A stretch of 64,000 nt of DNA from Dryococelus australis (taxonomy: Eukaryota; Arthropoda; Insecta; Phasmatodea; Phasmatidae), in the NCBI GenBank assembly GCA_029891345.1, contig CM057009.1:290170966-290234965 (forward strand). Reading direction: 5' to 3'. A model generated the notes under the pieces. That model was not told the origin of the DNA and searched no databases. It saw nothing but the letters and a program-made list of their open reading frames with translations. Positions 1-11,135 of this stretch are shown piece after piece. Each line of letters starts with the position of its first letter. Position 1 is the stretch's first letter. The position numbers and the translations under genes were made by a program.

Positions 1-220
1 TGGTTTCTCAAAGATGGCGACGTAATCTCGATAAGGGATCCATGGTCCAAATACACTAGTGCCTACACACAATACATAGCCCATGAATTCATGAAAGTAA
101 GGCAAATGGCGAAGAACTCCATAGTCAGTGTCAAATGCCAACGAAATGGCTTTCATGGCCAGCAGCATTTGTGATCCGCGGACTTTGTGCCATTCAGTTT
201 CGCTGACAAGGAACAGCTCG
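1..220 (-). CDS. por: porcupine (PORCN), third coding exon, partial at left edge
   Basis: This exon encodes 73 full codons of Porcupine, the multi-pass ER membrane MBOAT acyltransferase that attaches palmitoleate to a serine of Wnt proteins before secretion. The minus strand reads CELFLVSETEWHKVRG, then SQMLLAMKAISLAFD, then HEFMGYVLCVGTSVFGPW. The W-H-K-x-R-G-x-Q-M block and the FxGY...G(T)xxFGPW block are family hallmarks of Porcupine. The acceptor is at 221-222 (TTTCAG, minus), and the exon's first base completes a codon begun by the exon at 39741-39942 (phase 2). There are no stops in the frame. The exon continues past the window edge; the catalytic MBOAT histidine region is not in view. 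The frame and the conserved blocks leave little doubt. The gene symbol follows fly usage. Confidence 0.93.
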
Positions 221-226
221 CTGAAA

Positions 227-748
227 TGCATACAATCAAATAACAAAATAAATTAAAACATAAGAACATGTGCCTTCAACTGTTACAATACATAAAAATA
301 CTGAACACTTATTGACTGGTAAGAACTATATTTTATTCCAGTTAGATATTTTTTGTGCTGTTAGAACTACTGAAATCACACCCTGGAAGGCAAGCCAACT
401 ACACAAATTAACCTATTCACAAATTGAAATTTTTACTTTCAGAGAGTAGTAAAATTAATGTACAGTAATTCAATGCTATTGGAAGAAACTTCCCCTTTTC
501 CACACAAGTAAAGTATTTTGAGAAATGTATGGAAGTACTGTTCAAGGAATGAAAATTAATATTTGAAGTGTTGGACATTGATTTCCCATTCTTGTGTTTC
601 CACTTGAGTATTCATTAGGGCAGCTAACTTCTGATTATTCAGTTGCAGATTATTCAGTTATCAGGTTATTTGTTCATTACTTATAAGTTACGATTTCACA
701 CAAAAAAAGTTGTGCTACTGTGATTTTGTTTGTTCTTACCTTCTATAG
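227..748. other. AT-rich intron sequence, nothing identified
   Basis: No open frame of note, repeat structure or transposon motif was recognised here. Confidence 0.5.
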
Positions 749-975
749 AGACTTTTCACATCTACCTACCAATTATTCTGAGATGTTTTCACTTCTACCT
801 AACACTTATTCTGAAATTTTTTCACTTCTACCTAGCACTTATTCTGAAATGTTTTCACTTCTACCTATCACTTATTCTGAAATATTTCACTTCTATCTAG
901 CACTTACTAAGAAAATGTTTTCATGTCTATTGCCTAAGCCGAGATGTTTTCACAGCCATCTAGTGTCCACTCTTG
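749..975 (+). repeat. 33-bp minisatellite, about 7 copies
   Basis: Copies start near 749, 781, 814, 847, 880, 912 and 942. The core is GTTTTCACTTCTACCTA followed by a CACTTATTCTG-like segment. The last two copies are degenerate. Because 33 is a multiple of three, the array reads as an 11-residue repeat (MFSLLPNTYSE-like) in one frame, which explains the 99-codon open frame at 720-1019. I treat that frame as a by-product of the repeat. Confidence 0.8.
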
Positions 976-1194
976 AGACATTCCTTGTACTAGTAAAAGA
1001 CAAAAACAAACCTTTGTAGCATCCATATCCTGCTTTTTTGTGTAAATAATCAACTTTTCATTTTGTGATTAGCGTATTTACGTAATTGTGAAATTTAACT
1101 TTAATTTTGTAGATCATACATTTAAATGTAAGAAATATAAAAATAAGTAAAATGTTACAAAGATAAATAAATCCTGGAAGTCAAGCTGATCGTG

Positions 1195-2600
1195 AAGCTA
1201 TCATGAAGATAGCTTCATGCAAATCCATGAAGACCTTAACATATGCGGATTTGGATGAGGCCCTTTATCTTTGGATCAAACAGAAAAGAGATGAAGGTGT
1301 TCCTTTATCTGGACTTGTGTAAAGCAAAGGTGAAAAAATTCCACGATAAGCTTGGCATCAAAGGTGAATCAAAGCTGACTTATGCCATTTTAAACAGCGA
1401 TATGGAATATGGAAAATTGCTGTACAAGGTGTAAAATTCTGTGCAAACAAGGCAGCATGTGACAAATTTTGTGCATAGTTTTCCAGTTTTGTTACCGAGC
1501 ATGGATTTTCAGAGCAGCAAATACATAATGCAGATGAAATTGACCAACATGGGAAGGACTTACCGATCAAAATGTTCTGCAATATAGACTAAGGCACAAG
1601 TTCCAGGTTTCACAATTAGAAAAGAGAGATCTTCGTGTGCACCAACGCAACTGGAGAGTTTAACTAAAACCAATAGTAATACGGAAATCGCAAAACCCAA
1701 GAGCTTTCGCTGTCTCTTCGGACATTTTGAAACAAACCTTTGAAAAATCCCCCTAGGCATAACATGTCAACCTGTTTTTTTCAATAACTGTTATACCACA
1801 AATATTACAACACAATGATTAACTTTAAAATTAATTTCTCGTAATTTAAAAAATCAGAAAGGGACCTGGATGAAAAATTCAATATTTACAAACAGTTTTA
1901 TTGTAACTTTGTTCCTGCTGTGTATGATTTCCGAGGAAAGAAAAGACTGCCACTGAAGGCCGTCTTAATTCTGGATAATGCATCGTGTCACCCAGATGTA
2001 ACACCACTTGTGTCATATAACGGCCAGATTTTTGTCAAGTTTTTACAGTACTGGATCACATCAATCCAGGCCATAACTGCTGTGAAACAATATTAATTAT
2101 TAATGTACAAATTATATTAAAGAGCTTGTTGCAGAAGGTTATGATGTGTAAGTTTTTGGAGAAGGCTAACTATGTTGGATGCCATTAATGGCATCTCATG
2201 GTCACGGCACTATGTGAAGGAAACCACTATCAAAAACACATTCAATGAACTTCTCCAACAGCCATAACAACCAGATTTTAAGGGCTTTCAAGATGACATT
2301 CGTTCTGCTGCCAGACTCGCAACTGTTTTGAGTGCAATCAAAGGCTGTGAAGTAAATGAAAACAAAGTATGTAACTGATTAGTTAGCTGTGGATGCCTGT
2401 GAACCTGGTTTTCAACAGCTTGGTGATGCAGAATTCCATCGTAAACGTTCAATACGATGATGAAGTAAAAGATATGGCTGAGAAGCACAAATTACAAGAG
2501 ACTACTGTTAAGTAACATTGAGACCTTTGGCTGCATCAACATGATGTTGGATTATGGAAACCAGAAGTACTATGATTATGTGGATATTTTAACACTTTCA
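1195..2600 (+). pseudogene. decayed Tigger/jerky-like (pogo group) transposase
   Basis: This is a broken copy of a DNA transposase of the pogo/Tigger type (Tc1-mariner superfamily), which cuts and pastes its element with a DDE domain after binding DNA through a CENP-B-like helix-turn-helix. Visible pieces in order: YADLDEALYLWIKQKR and GVPLSG (HTH, about 1240-1310); KAKVKKFHDKLGIKGE (1325-1367); NADEIDQHGKDLPIK (about 1530-1570); the degraded LLCANATG-type block (about 1625-1660); WMKNSIF (about 1870); LKAVLILDNASCHPD (about 1955-2000), containing the second catalytic aspartate of the LDNA motif; and DAINGISW with VKETTIKNTFNELL (about 2180-2255). Stops and frameshifts occur throughout, so no active enzyme can be made. 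A block of about 140 bp interrupts it at 1718-1858. I could not place the terminal inverted repeats. Confidence 0.8.
1718..1858 (+). repeat. dispersed repeat, copy 1 (inside the Tigger relic)
   Basis: Starting at TCTTCGGA, this block shares long runs with 3013-3150, for example GAAACAAACCTTTGAAAAAT, CCCTAGGC and TTTTTTCAATAACT. It sits between transposase segments, so it either inserted there or was captured. Confidence 0.65.
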
Positions 2601-3012
2601 GACTCCATTTAATTTATCTTTTCAGGTGTTGCAAACAGAAAAAAATAAGGTGTGTGTTATACTTAAGGTTTCATAGTCACAGCCAATGCTCTATAGTCTA
2701 TATGTTCAGCTAAAGTTATATGACTCAACAATGACCTAGACCATTAAGACAGTTTGTGAACCATTTACCCATAGGTAAGATCATTGGTCATCGAGCTTCA
2801 CAGTGTGCGGTACATACCAAAAATTACCTACACACGCATAATGTATGCAATTGTGTACACTGGGTTTAAATGGGTTAGTGTTGAGGAGATACAGAATTTC
2901 TACAAACAGTTTTGATGTACACTGAAACAAATTATAATGCAAAAATCAATTTTACAAACAAACTCCCATTAGAAAAGGAGGCACATATGCATATGAAAGT
3001 CCATCCACGGTA
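2601..3012. other. AT-rich stretch, possible Tigger 3' remnant
   Basis: No gene was seen. It lies between the transposase relic and the second copy of the 140-bp repeat, so it may be the untranslated 3' part of the same element. Confidence 0.35.
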
Positions 3013-3150
3013 TCTTCGGAAGATTTGAAACAAACCTTTGAAAAATCACCCTAGGCTTAATTTTTTGTCAACATGTTTTTTCAATAACTTGTGTACCACA
3101 AATATATAACCCAGTGTTTAACTGAAAGTATTGTATTCTTGAATAAATGA
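3013..3150 (+). repeat. dispersed repeat, copy 2
   Basis: This is a direct-orientation copy of 1718-1858, again beginning TCTTCGGA and ending in AT-rich sequence after TACCACAAATAT. No coding content or inverted ends were seen. Confidence 0.6.
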
Positions 3151-3477
3151 CACTTTAACTTAGTATCTTCAATAACTTTTAATATTTATTTTGTATTAAA
3201 TACAAATTAAAAGCAATGAGAGCAGCGATGTGCTGGCAACGGCTAGTGAAAAATAGTTCACAGTTAAAATAATTTTTAACCTAGTATTATTGGTATGCTA
3301 TTTGTAAAATAAACTTTGCCTATTCATATATTTGAATTTTTAGGAAGCACTGAAAGAAACATAGTTCATTGTTACAGTTAAATATATCACCGGAAATTAC
3401 CATGCGTAGGCCCTTGTGACGTGGTAATTTTTTTTTCCATCAAAGGAAGAAAATTCAATAGATGAAGTGGAGCTTGT

Positions 3478-3479
<2 letters not shown>

Positions 3480-3515
<36 letters not shown>
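3480..3515 (+). repeat. (TC)18 microsatellite
   Basis: This is an uninterrupted TC dinucleotide run. It produces the arginine/glutamate repeat of the minus-strand frame at 3477-3674, which I do not regard as a gene. Confidence 0.95.
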
Positions 3516-3517
<2 letters not shown>

Positions 3518-5690
3518 AAGTTTCGTACCACCTGTGCAGCAGGAAAATTATACTTTTTTTAATTTTAGCATAATTAATACTAATTACAAAAAAACAATTA
3601 TTTTTGAGTTGTAATTCACAGTTATTACTTATTATAATAGTGTATTGAGTTGTGATGGCAGGATGGCTACACATTCTAAGTTGGCAGAAGTGGCAGGCGA
3701 CTGGTGATGCCGACTGGCCGACATGACATGGTGTCTAACGTGTTTCTGAATGGAGCATCACATTCGTAGCAGTTGTGTTTTTTAAACCTAACTGGGCAAG
3801 TTATGATGTTATGACAAATATTTTTTTTCCACAGCAGGAATAAATATACTGCAAAGTGCGCCGTGACCGCTGTGTGTGTGAAAGAGTATTTTTGCCATTA
3901 CGTTACGTTGGACCAGTGTGTGTAATTGCACATATCGGATGTGTGAAAATGATACATTTTAACCATGAACTGTTTTTAAGATGAAATTAATTCTTTGAAA
4001 GTCACGTCTGTTTTATCACAACGTTGTAACATTGCCCTAGGTGTTTGAAACACAATTGAGTAATGTGCTTAAGTTTCTATGATTTGACTGTTTGCCACAA
4101 CCCCAACCAAATACTAAGCCCAGCCAGATAAATTAAAATAAATAATGAAATAGACCTAGAAAACAGTAAGTACCAATGCATATAAATACGAGTGGAATAA
4201 AAGTTAAGGTAGGCCTATTTATGTACATGTTTACCACTATCTGATAAATTTGTCGCTGCTACGTACACAAAATAATCGACCCAAGTTGCATGTTTGAGTT
4301 TACTGTCTTTTTTTGCATGCGTGAATTTACTGTATTTTTCGTTGGCCTGGTTGCTCCATCATTTTAATAGTGATTCGAACTAAAGCCATCCTTTTAACGA
4401 AATAACCCAACACACATCAATAACAAGAGGTAAAATACTACTGCTCTTTCCGCCAAAGTTGTAACATGGGTAAACACAGTCCTAGTAAAATATTAATGTG
4501 TGTTATGTGTAAAGTGCTTTATTGTGTGTAACAAATAAGTCATAGAGCTGACCTGAATATTGTTATAGGCCTAAATTGTGAGTATTCGTATGTAATGGTT
4601 TTTGAAATACAACAGAATTCTTTGAACTGCTGTAAACTGTAAACAATGCATTTGACAGTTACAAAAGTAGAAGTCACATGGCAGTGTTTATGTTTATGTG
4701 TGGCAGAAGTATACGTAATCAGTAACCAAAAGTACTAATTTAGCAGGGCTTCAGAAACGTTCGAAGAAACTGTGAATGGACTATAGTAAAATTAATTATG
4801 ATATAAAAATATATTTTACAAATGAAATCGCATTAGAAAAAAGTTATAGGCAAAGCATATTGGAAGGATATATGTAATATTAAGTAGGGAAAGTAAATAT
4901 TAAAAATGTATTTTGATGAGTGTGACAATGTTTTCAAAACTTTTTTGCAAGATTTACAGATAAATGTTTTAAGAATAAGTATAACACATTTACCCTACAC
5001 TTTGAACTTGTTTGCCAGTGGTTTATGATGACCTATCACAAACTACTACTTTAACACAATTACTTTCCTAATAACTACTTAAGGTTGATTCCAAACAAAT
5101 AAAGAAGAATTTACAAATGGTATAAGTAAATAGGATAACAATGAATACATACATAGAAACAACAGTTGCCATCCATCCAATCAGATGCAACATGAGTTGG
5201 TATGTGTGTATACACACACAGTATACACAAACACACATGTACACACTTAAACTATCTTAGCTCCCAATTGTAACCATTGTTTATCTAGAAAAAATTTAGC
5301 ATGTACATAGCTATTAGAACTACTTACACAATTGAGTTTAACCATGTTCACACGACAATTATGTACACACAATAAAATGCATTAAAAAAAATGAACATAA
5401 AATTTTCACATAAATCATGCCACACTAATTTTGTCAAAATTTTGTATGATTTAATGTTCTTTAACAAGATAATATTTGTCGCACACATTAGAAAAATTTC
5501 AAGTTTATGGTATGTTTTAGGGCACTGCGTGTATATGTATGTATGCAAGTAAAAGCACACACTTCAAGCAATTAATCTCAACAGTAATAGATGGTGATTA
5601 GAATAATTTAATATACATTTACTATCTTTGACATGACGCGTGCCACTCCCACTTATTTTTAATACAACCAATTACAACTCATCGAACTAG
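3516..5690. other. AT-rich intron with no gene recognised
   Basis: Only short open frames occur. A CA/TG-rich microsatellite with self-complementary TGTATACACA units lies at about 5203-5246. Nothing else was identified. Confidence 0.5.
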
Positions 5691-6700
5691 TATTCCTAAT
5701 ACATCCAAGTAAGAGTCGAACCTTGCCAACTTTGTACACGGACATTGCGGATCGCCACAAAATTTGGACGGCGCTTCCGAACATGCAGAAACGAAGGTTG
5801 CACAAGCCAGCGAGCACCTCATCCTACAATTCCACTGCGCTGACAACCAAAGAGACGTCAGCCGCCTCGGAGCACAGTCAGGCGCCACCGAATACGCACG
5901 AAGCCGAGAGACAGACAAATGGTAGCTATCCCCAATCCGGCCTCGGGCTAAAGGGACTTCAAACCTCCCACCGCAGCACGCCGCTGCACCTGCCTTTCGG
6001 ACTATTTAAGTCAGTGCACGACTGGGCTCGCAAGTTATTCTTTGTGATTTTTGAGATCGCTCCACCACTTCACGTGCTGGGGCCTTCGACAAGTCACCAA
6101 GTCTTCAGCAGCTACCAGAGGCTGCTACCATTGCCGTCACCAATGGCCTTCTGCAGCAATAGTTACCAGAGGCTTCTGGACGACACCACTACCATTTACC
6201 AGAGACTCTTCATTGCCGATAGCCTTTATGTACCAGAGGGTTTTCATCTTCTATCATCACAACACCCTCCGCTACTGATTCCTCCAGGACAGTAGCAGCC
6301 TCTACTTGCTGGTAGAGGCAACTACACTACCTGCTACTAGAGCAGTGGATGCCTTTTATTAATCATCTCATCTAGACATCCCAAAGTTAAGTTAGCTATG
6401 CTAAGCCGTCAATATCATTCGCTTTCTTGTATAGCCCAGGACCAGATCACCTACAACCGTACAGCGTAGGTTATTTCCTTACGTACCGTCTACTTAGTTA
6501 AGAGATAGCACGTGTCACTGTATTTATTACGCCATTAATAAATACGGCTTTGTTCCTTCAACTGAGGGTATTCTTTCTAGAGAGTTCTTCACCACGACTG
6601 CTAGGAACAGTAAACGTTGTGCACTGATGATCGAGACTGGACGTTTGACTATACAAATTAGATTAGGACTGTGGATCCCCATCAGAAATCCACCAGTCTA
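5690..6700 (+). mobile_element. GC-rich LTR- or leader-like block
   Basis: The composition shifts sharply from AT-rich to balanced near 5700. A TATA-like ACTATTTAAG at about 6000-6009 and an AATAAA at about 6537 would suit the U3 and R parts of an LTR. The frame 5723-6295 (190 codons) contains four spaced copies of a TACCAGAGG-type segment (about 6114-6240) read as YQRL-like repeats. It may be the 5' LTR of the Gypsy-like element that follows or a solo LTR of another one. I found no matching 3' copy, so the call rests on composition and signals only. Confidence 0.4.
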
Positions 6701-6849
6701 ACACACACACCATTCGACCGCCACCTGTTCTAGATCTTCGGGGATAGAACAGTAGAGCCCCAACCAATAGTAACTCATCCAACCAAGGAGAGACAGTATT
6801 CTTGAATTGTATCTCTACTGGAGCACCTAGGAGCTGACAGGGGTATTTG

Positions 6850-7640
6850 CTCGAGGGTTACGGCCTGGCCTTTGTTGTGACCTACATCGAGTAGTGACAG
6901 GAAGGTGGCCCATACGACTCAATGCTTCTGGTCAGCCCGCCAGTGGGCTCTGGAGTACCGAGTTTGTGCCGACAGCCACTGCTGGCAGAACACCAAGATA
7001 GGGATTTGTCTCGCATCTGTGGTGCACAGCCTATACTGTTCAGCGGCATCATAACCTCTATGCCTTTTAGGAAAAGGCACGACTCAAAGAGAGGTGCAAA
7101 GGACAAACTACCTTGCTGCCAAGCAGCAGTCTGTATTAGCCCCGCCTGCTTTGAATAGGAAACCAGAACGACACCACGCTGCTTCAACCGACTATTAGAC
7201 AGACCGGCCTCTCCCGTATATAAGTACATTGGTTTTCTGCCACACACACGTGTTCACCAAGAGTACCATCCCATCATGCACAGACTGGTAGACGAGACTG
7301 AGGTGAGACACGGGGTTTTCAAACCCAGGAGTCTGGAAGCAGCCGCCTGGAACCTACGATACCGTGTTGGCCAACACAGTATCACTGACCTGCAGCCAGT
7401 TGTCTGCACCTCCAGTTCCAGCCAGCAGCATCACCTTCGGCCGAAGACAGTATACATAAGCCAGGTATCCCCGACACTTCCCGCCAGTTGACTACCTCCA
7501 TAGTAAAACTCACAGTGGGAAGCATCGTAACTAAAGCAGTTATTCGCAAACCCATTGCTAGACAGACTGTAGAAAACTTTGTACCTAGTCGCAACCAATG
7601 TGATCTGTCAAGGTAATGGGCACTAAGCCAAAACTGAACA
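6850..7640 (+). mobile_element. second LTR/leader-like segment with TATA box
   Basis: This is balanced-composition DNA with a clear TATA box (CGTATATAAGTAC, about 7216-7228) upstream of the zinc-finger Gag frame at 7938. It could be the U3/R of the Gypsy-like element, with the downstream 7640-7930 as leader. No primer-binding site could be assigned, and none of the open frames here was recognised. Confidence 0.35.
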
Positions 7641-7937
7641 AGTAAACCTGTAACACCGCGTGTTACGTCTAAAGCAACTCAAAGCCACGACGATAGTGCC
7701 AGCTACCACTTAACCCGGCACGCATCATGTGATTTTCTGGCATCTAATGCAGGGCGTCAAGAGTAATTATCTGTTCACAGCGAAAGCCGAACCAGATCAA
7801 CCCAGCCCAGGGACCTAAGAGTCAAACAGGAAAGCAAAGAGGACTTTGGGGAGTCCAGTGTAAACACCCAGTGACACCCATAAGCTATCACTCTCTCAGA
7901 GACGGAGATCAATACCGCCAAAGGGGCAACCCACGAC

Positions 7938-8252
7938 TTGGTAATTGCAGACATACCAGTAAAGAAATGTAGCCATGCCGACTGCTCAGGTACTGGCGCA
8001 TTCCTTATCAACTGTAATTATTGCAGCAATGCATTCCACCTGTGCTTAGGGTGGAAGGATGAAGCCTGTAATATGGAGGACCTAGAGTACAGGTGTGAAA
8101 AATGCAGAGTACAACCGACAACATTCTGTAATGAGGTCACATGCCCTGGATCAGGCATAATTATGATATGCTGCACGACATGCGGTGAACCCTACTACCA
8201 TACCTGTATAGGCTGGCCCGAAGAGAGGGTTACTATGCCAGGCAGCACATAG
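7938..8252 (+). pseudogene. tandem PHD-like zinc fingers, N-terminal part of a retroelement Gag
   Basis: This 104-codon frame encodes two similar cysteine/histidine modules. Finger 1: C-x4-C, nine residues, CNYC, four residues, H, then C, then YRCEKC. Finger 2: C-x4-C, nine residues, CTTC, YYHTC, and the conserved IGWPEER. The spacing is that of a PHD/RING-type cross-braced zinc finger, two in a row. Each has a conserved G-W after the histidine-cysteine pair (CLGWKDE, CIGWPEE). The frame stops at 8250 but a degenerate continuation leads into Gag at about 8360. The same arrangement appears in the unrelated-looking element at 22.6-23.7 kb and its inverted copy. The function is unknown; nucleic-acid, chromatin or ubiquitin-related binding are all possible. 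Confidence 0.65.
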
Positions 8253-8354
8253 TAGCGTGAGAGGTGCAGACGAACTTTCACACCACGTTCCAGCCTGTCA
8301 TGTACTTCACGGACCAGTATACAACCCGGAACAGCACCAGGACATCGAGCGACC

Positions 8355-9113
8355 AGGTGAGACAATGATATAAAAATTAATGATTTCGCGGGCATACTCC
8401 ACGACGACCCGGTAGCTTTTACGCAGGAAAGCGAAAGGAATTTACAGAAACCGACCTCCCTGCAATAGTGGGTAAGTCGAGCCCAACTACACATAAAGGG
8501 CCTTGCACTGGAGTGCTACGGCAAATTCTTCATGGAGTGGAAGCACTTCGATAATCGGTTGGCGACTGAATTCACTGGCGAGGAGGTGTTGAGGTTAACA
8601 ATGCAATTTTATGGCCAGACCCAGGTACCCAAAGACGAGGCAGAAATATTTACTCACCGAAAAGAACAAATGTTTCAACGAGTGTTTCCCAGAGTTGACG
8701 AGGCGACATCCACTCGGTCAATCAGTTGAATGTTACTACCCAGCTGAAGGAACGTCTTACTCACAGCTAAACTTATGACAATCAAGGACTTAGTAGAACG
8801 CGCATGAGAGGAGAAACCGAACTTTGCGGCACAGGCTGTGCTCGAAAAACCGAAAACGGTAAAAACCCCTGAGTCATGAGCTCCATCGGTCAAGGCTCCT
8901 AAGAATGCACCTGCACCGACGCCCCGCCTCGTGTTCACGCCGAAGTGCTGGTTCTGCCCTGGCAATCACTGGAACAACGATTGCCCCCACAAACCAACTG
9001 AACCAAGGACCACAGCCAATAAACCAAATTGGACGGAAACACCGAATCAACCACGTGGCATTGAGAAACCAACCCCCGCTCCTAAAGTGGGAAAGTACGC
9101 TGCCGGGGTGTAA
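8355..9113 (+). pseudogene. Gypsy-like Gag with CCHC zinc knuckle, broken
   Basis: This is retrotransposon capsid and nucleocapsid. Segments such as INDFAGILHDDPVAFTQ, then AQLHIKGLALECYGKFF and MEWKHFDNRLATEF (8532 on) follow the Retrotrans_gag pattern in which a hydrophobic block ends in an F-x-x-x-L/F core. The nucleocapsid knuckle is CWFCPGNHWNNDC (about 8946-8984; C-x2-C-x4-H-x4-C), which normally binds the element's RNA. At least two stops or frameshifts occur between the pieces, so it is not functional. It is interrupted just downstream by the insertion at 9165-9868, after which protease follows. Confidence 0.75.
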
Positions 9114-9164
9114 AGTGACCCGCCACCACCAAACCACAAGGGCCCAGCCTCCAACCTTGAATGA

Positions 9165-9868
9165 CAGGGTGGCTAGCAGTATCCTTATAACAAATTCCCT
9201 GACATTTCCCTGACTTTTCCAGGTATCCTGTTACATTTCCCTGACCAACGTACACAGCAAATACTAAAAATATTTTTACGTTGTTTCCTAAAATAAATTA
9301 CAAAATCTTTTGTGGTAACAATAACACAGAATTCATTTAGGATGGCTCCCTATTAATGGCAAATTGAAAAAGCAAAGAGGTAACACAGAGGTTAAATAAT
9401 AGCGTTCTTAGAACCAGACAAAAGTCATTATACAAGGACAAGAGACAGTATAATGTATCAATTCAATGAGAACTACTAAGTGTTTGAATTATGTATTATT
9501 GTATTAAAGTTAACATTTTTCTTGCAAAATCTTACAGTTACACCTAAAAAAATATTTTATACAATGCAAATGCTTGCTGCAAGAACCAAACCAAAAATCC
9601 GCAGCAAAAATGTGTAGTAATAGTTACAATTAAACATACTAAAAAAAAAAAAAGTCCCCAGGCTCATAAAACTTGCTATGAAGGTGGAATAAACTGAAGT
9701 ACAATTCATATGATGGCATGTAGCAGCAGTTCTAGACTCCAATATTAATTTTCTTATCAAATACATTTTAAACTACTTTATCTAATTTCCCTGACCTCAC
9801 ACAAATTTCCCTGACATTTCCCTGACTTTTCCAGGTTTTCCCTGTTTCCCCCGATTGTAGCCACCCTG
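9165..9868. mobile_element. 704-bp hAT-like non-autonomous element
   Basis: The ends are inverted repeats CAGGGTGGCTA (9165-9175) and TAGCCACCCTG (9858-9868). CAG-type ends are usual for hAT elements, but the expected 8-bp flanking duplication is poor (TTGAATGA against ATTGAGGA). Both subterminal regions carry several TTTCCCTGAC units, including TTTCCCTGACTTTTCCAGGT near each end, in the same orientation rather than inverted. It has no coding capacity and separates gag from protease in the host retroelement. Confidence 0.7.
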
Positions 9869-10564
9869 ATTGAGGAACCGCCACTTCCTATCGCTCCACA
9901 CATTAAAATCAAAATCAATGGGAGCAGGTTCCTTGCGTTATTAGATTCGGCCGCAACCAGAAATTTTGTTCGCAGTAGTCTGTTAACACCTGAACAATTA
10001 TCTTCACTGCGACCCCAGACGAAGATAATATGAATGGCACAAAAAGATACCACCCTTTAGGTTGACGGCCGAATCATCCTAACGGTGAACTTACACCGAC
10101 TTTCTAACCCAACAGAGTTTGTAGTGTCATCCGTGCTAACAGAAGAGATGATACTCGACTGCCCATGGCATAGACAGCAACAGTGTGTCATTGACCATGG
10201 ACAGTATCGAGTCTACCTAGGTGATAAGAACTGGGTAACTGTGAATTGGGACCACACTCCTGAAACTATTACACCAAATCCCATAGATCCAGCCCTTATA
10301 AACCACGAACTAGGCGAACTGGAATTTAGCGACCTGAAACAGGTGTTGGACAAACATTCTAGTGCGTTTGGACAAGGAGGTTTGCTATGCCAGACTTGTT
10401 CGATTGAACACGAAATCTGGTCGTCAACAAAGGCTCTCGTATACAATCAGCCATACCATGTATCAGCGCGACGCCGTAATCTGATAATGAAACAGGTGAA
10501 TAACATGAAGGATCAAGGGATTGTAGAGCCGTCCAAATCCCCTACAACTCCCATGTTGTACTAG
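9869..10564 (+). pseudogene. Gypsy-like protease and start of reverse transcriptase
   Basis: An aspartic protease core is visible as RFLALLDSAATRNFV (about 9930-9972), where D-S-A-A replaces the usual D-S/T-G-A. After a frameshift, the frame from 10085 gives ILDCPWHRQQ (a DWLxxH-type block) and then the RT N-terminus: IEHEIW, YHVSARRRNLIMKQV and NNMKDQGIVEPSKSP (about 10400-10545). The latter corresponds to the xGIIxPSxSPxxSP motif of Ty3/Gypsy RTs. The reading frame breaks repeatedly. Confidence 0.8.
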
Positions 10565-11135
10565 TGCCAGAAAAGGATGGCAAGCTCAGCTTTTGTGTGA
10601 ACTACAAAGCCCTGAACGACATGACAGACCTGATTCCTCCCCCAGCCATTGATCTAAACCATACCCTGTGAGACATTGGGGACGTGAAAATTTTCAGTAC
10701 CACGGATATGGAGTCCAGGTACTGGCAATTTGCTGTTCATCCAGACAGCAGGAAGTACACTGCATTCACGATACCCGAAGACGAAGTCTTATAAAATTCA
10801 GGGTGATGCCTTTTGGGTTGAAAAACGCCCCGGCACGTTCCAGCACCTTCGGAAGCATTCTCCAACTCCGGCGGCCTCAAGGAGATAAACCGCTAATTCT
10901 ACAGACAGACACGTGTCAAAATGGATTAGGCACTGTCCTGTACCAACAGGATGAAAATGGCAAACCGCAAGTGATAGCGTATGCTGTAACCCTGTTGAAT
11001 GAAACTGAGCAGCGCTATCACATAAACGAACAGAAGTGTCTGGCAGTCATTTGGGCGATAAGAAAATACCATCATCACCTCGAAGGGCAACACTTCATCC
11101 TATGTATAGACTCTAAGGCCCTCCAATGGTTATGA
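10565..11135 (+). pseudogene. Gypsy-like RT (internally deleted) and RNase H
   Basis: RT continues with VLVPEKDGKLSFCVNY and KALNDMTD, then FSTTDMESRYWQFAV, whose D is a catalytic aspartate, and FRVMPFGLKNAPA (about 10798-10836). The sequence then jumps directly to the RNase H domain (LILQTDTCQNGLGTVL, about 10893-10940; EKCLAVIWAIRKYHHHL-like block at 11030-11085). The whole palm segment that should carry Y-x-D-D is missing. Two in-frame stops also occur. The element is dead for reverse transcription. Confidence 0.85.

Noticed and set aside
749..975. CRISPR array
   Set aside because: Units are directly adjacent without unique spacers, and the genome is eukaryotic.
6882..7247. 121-codon minus-strand frame
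   Set aside because: It lies in LTR/leader-like DNA of a plus-strand retroelement and shows no protein family features.
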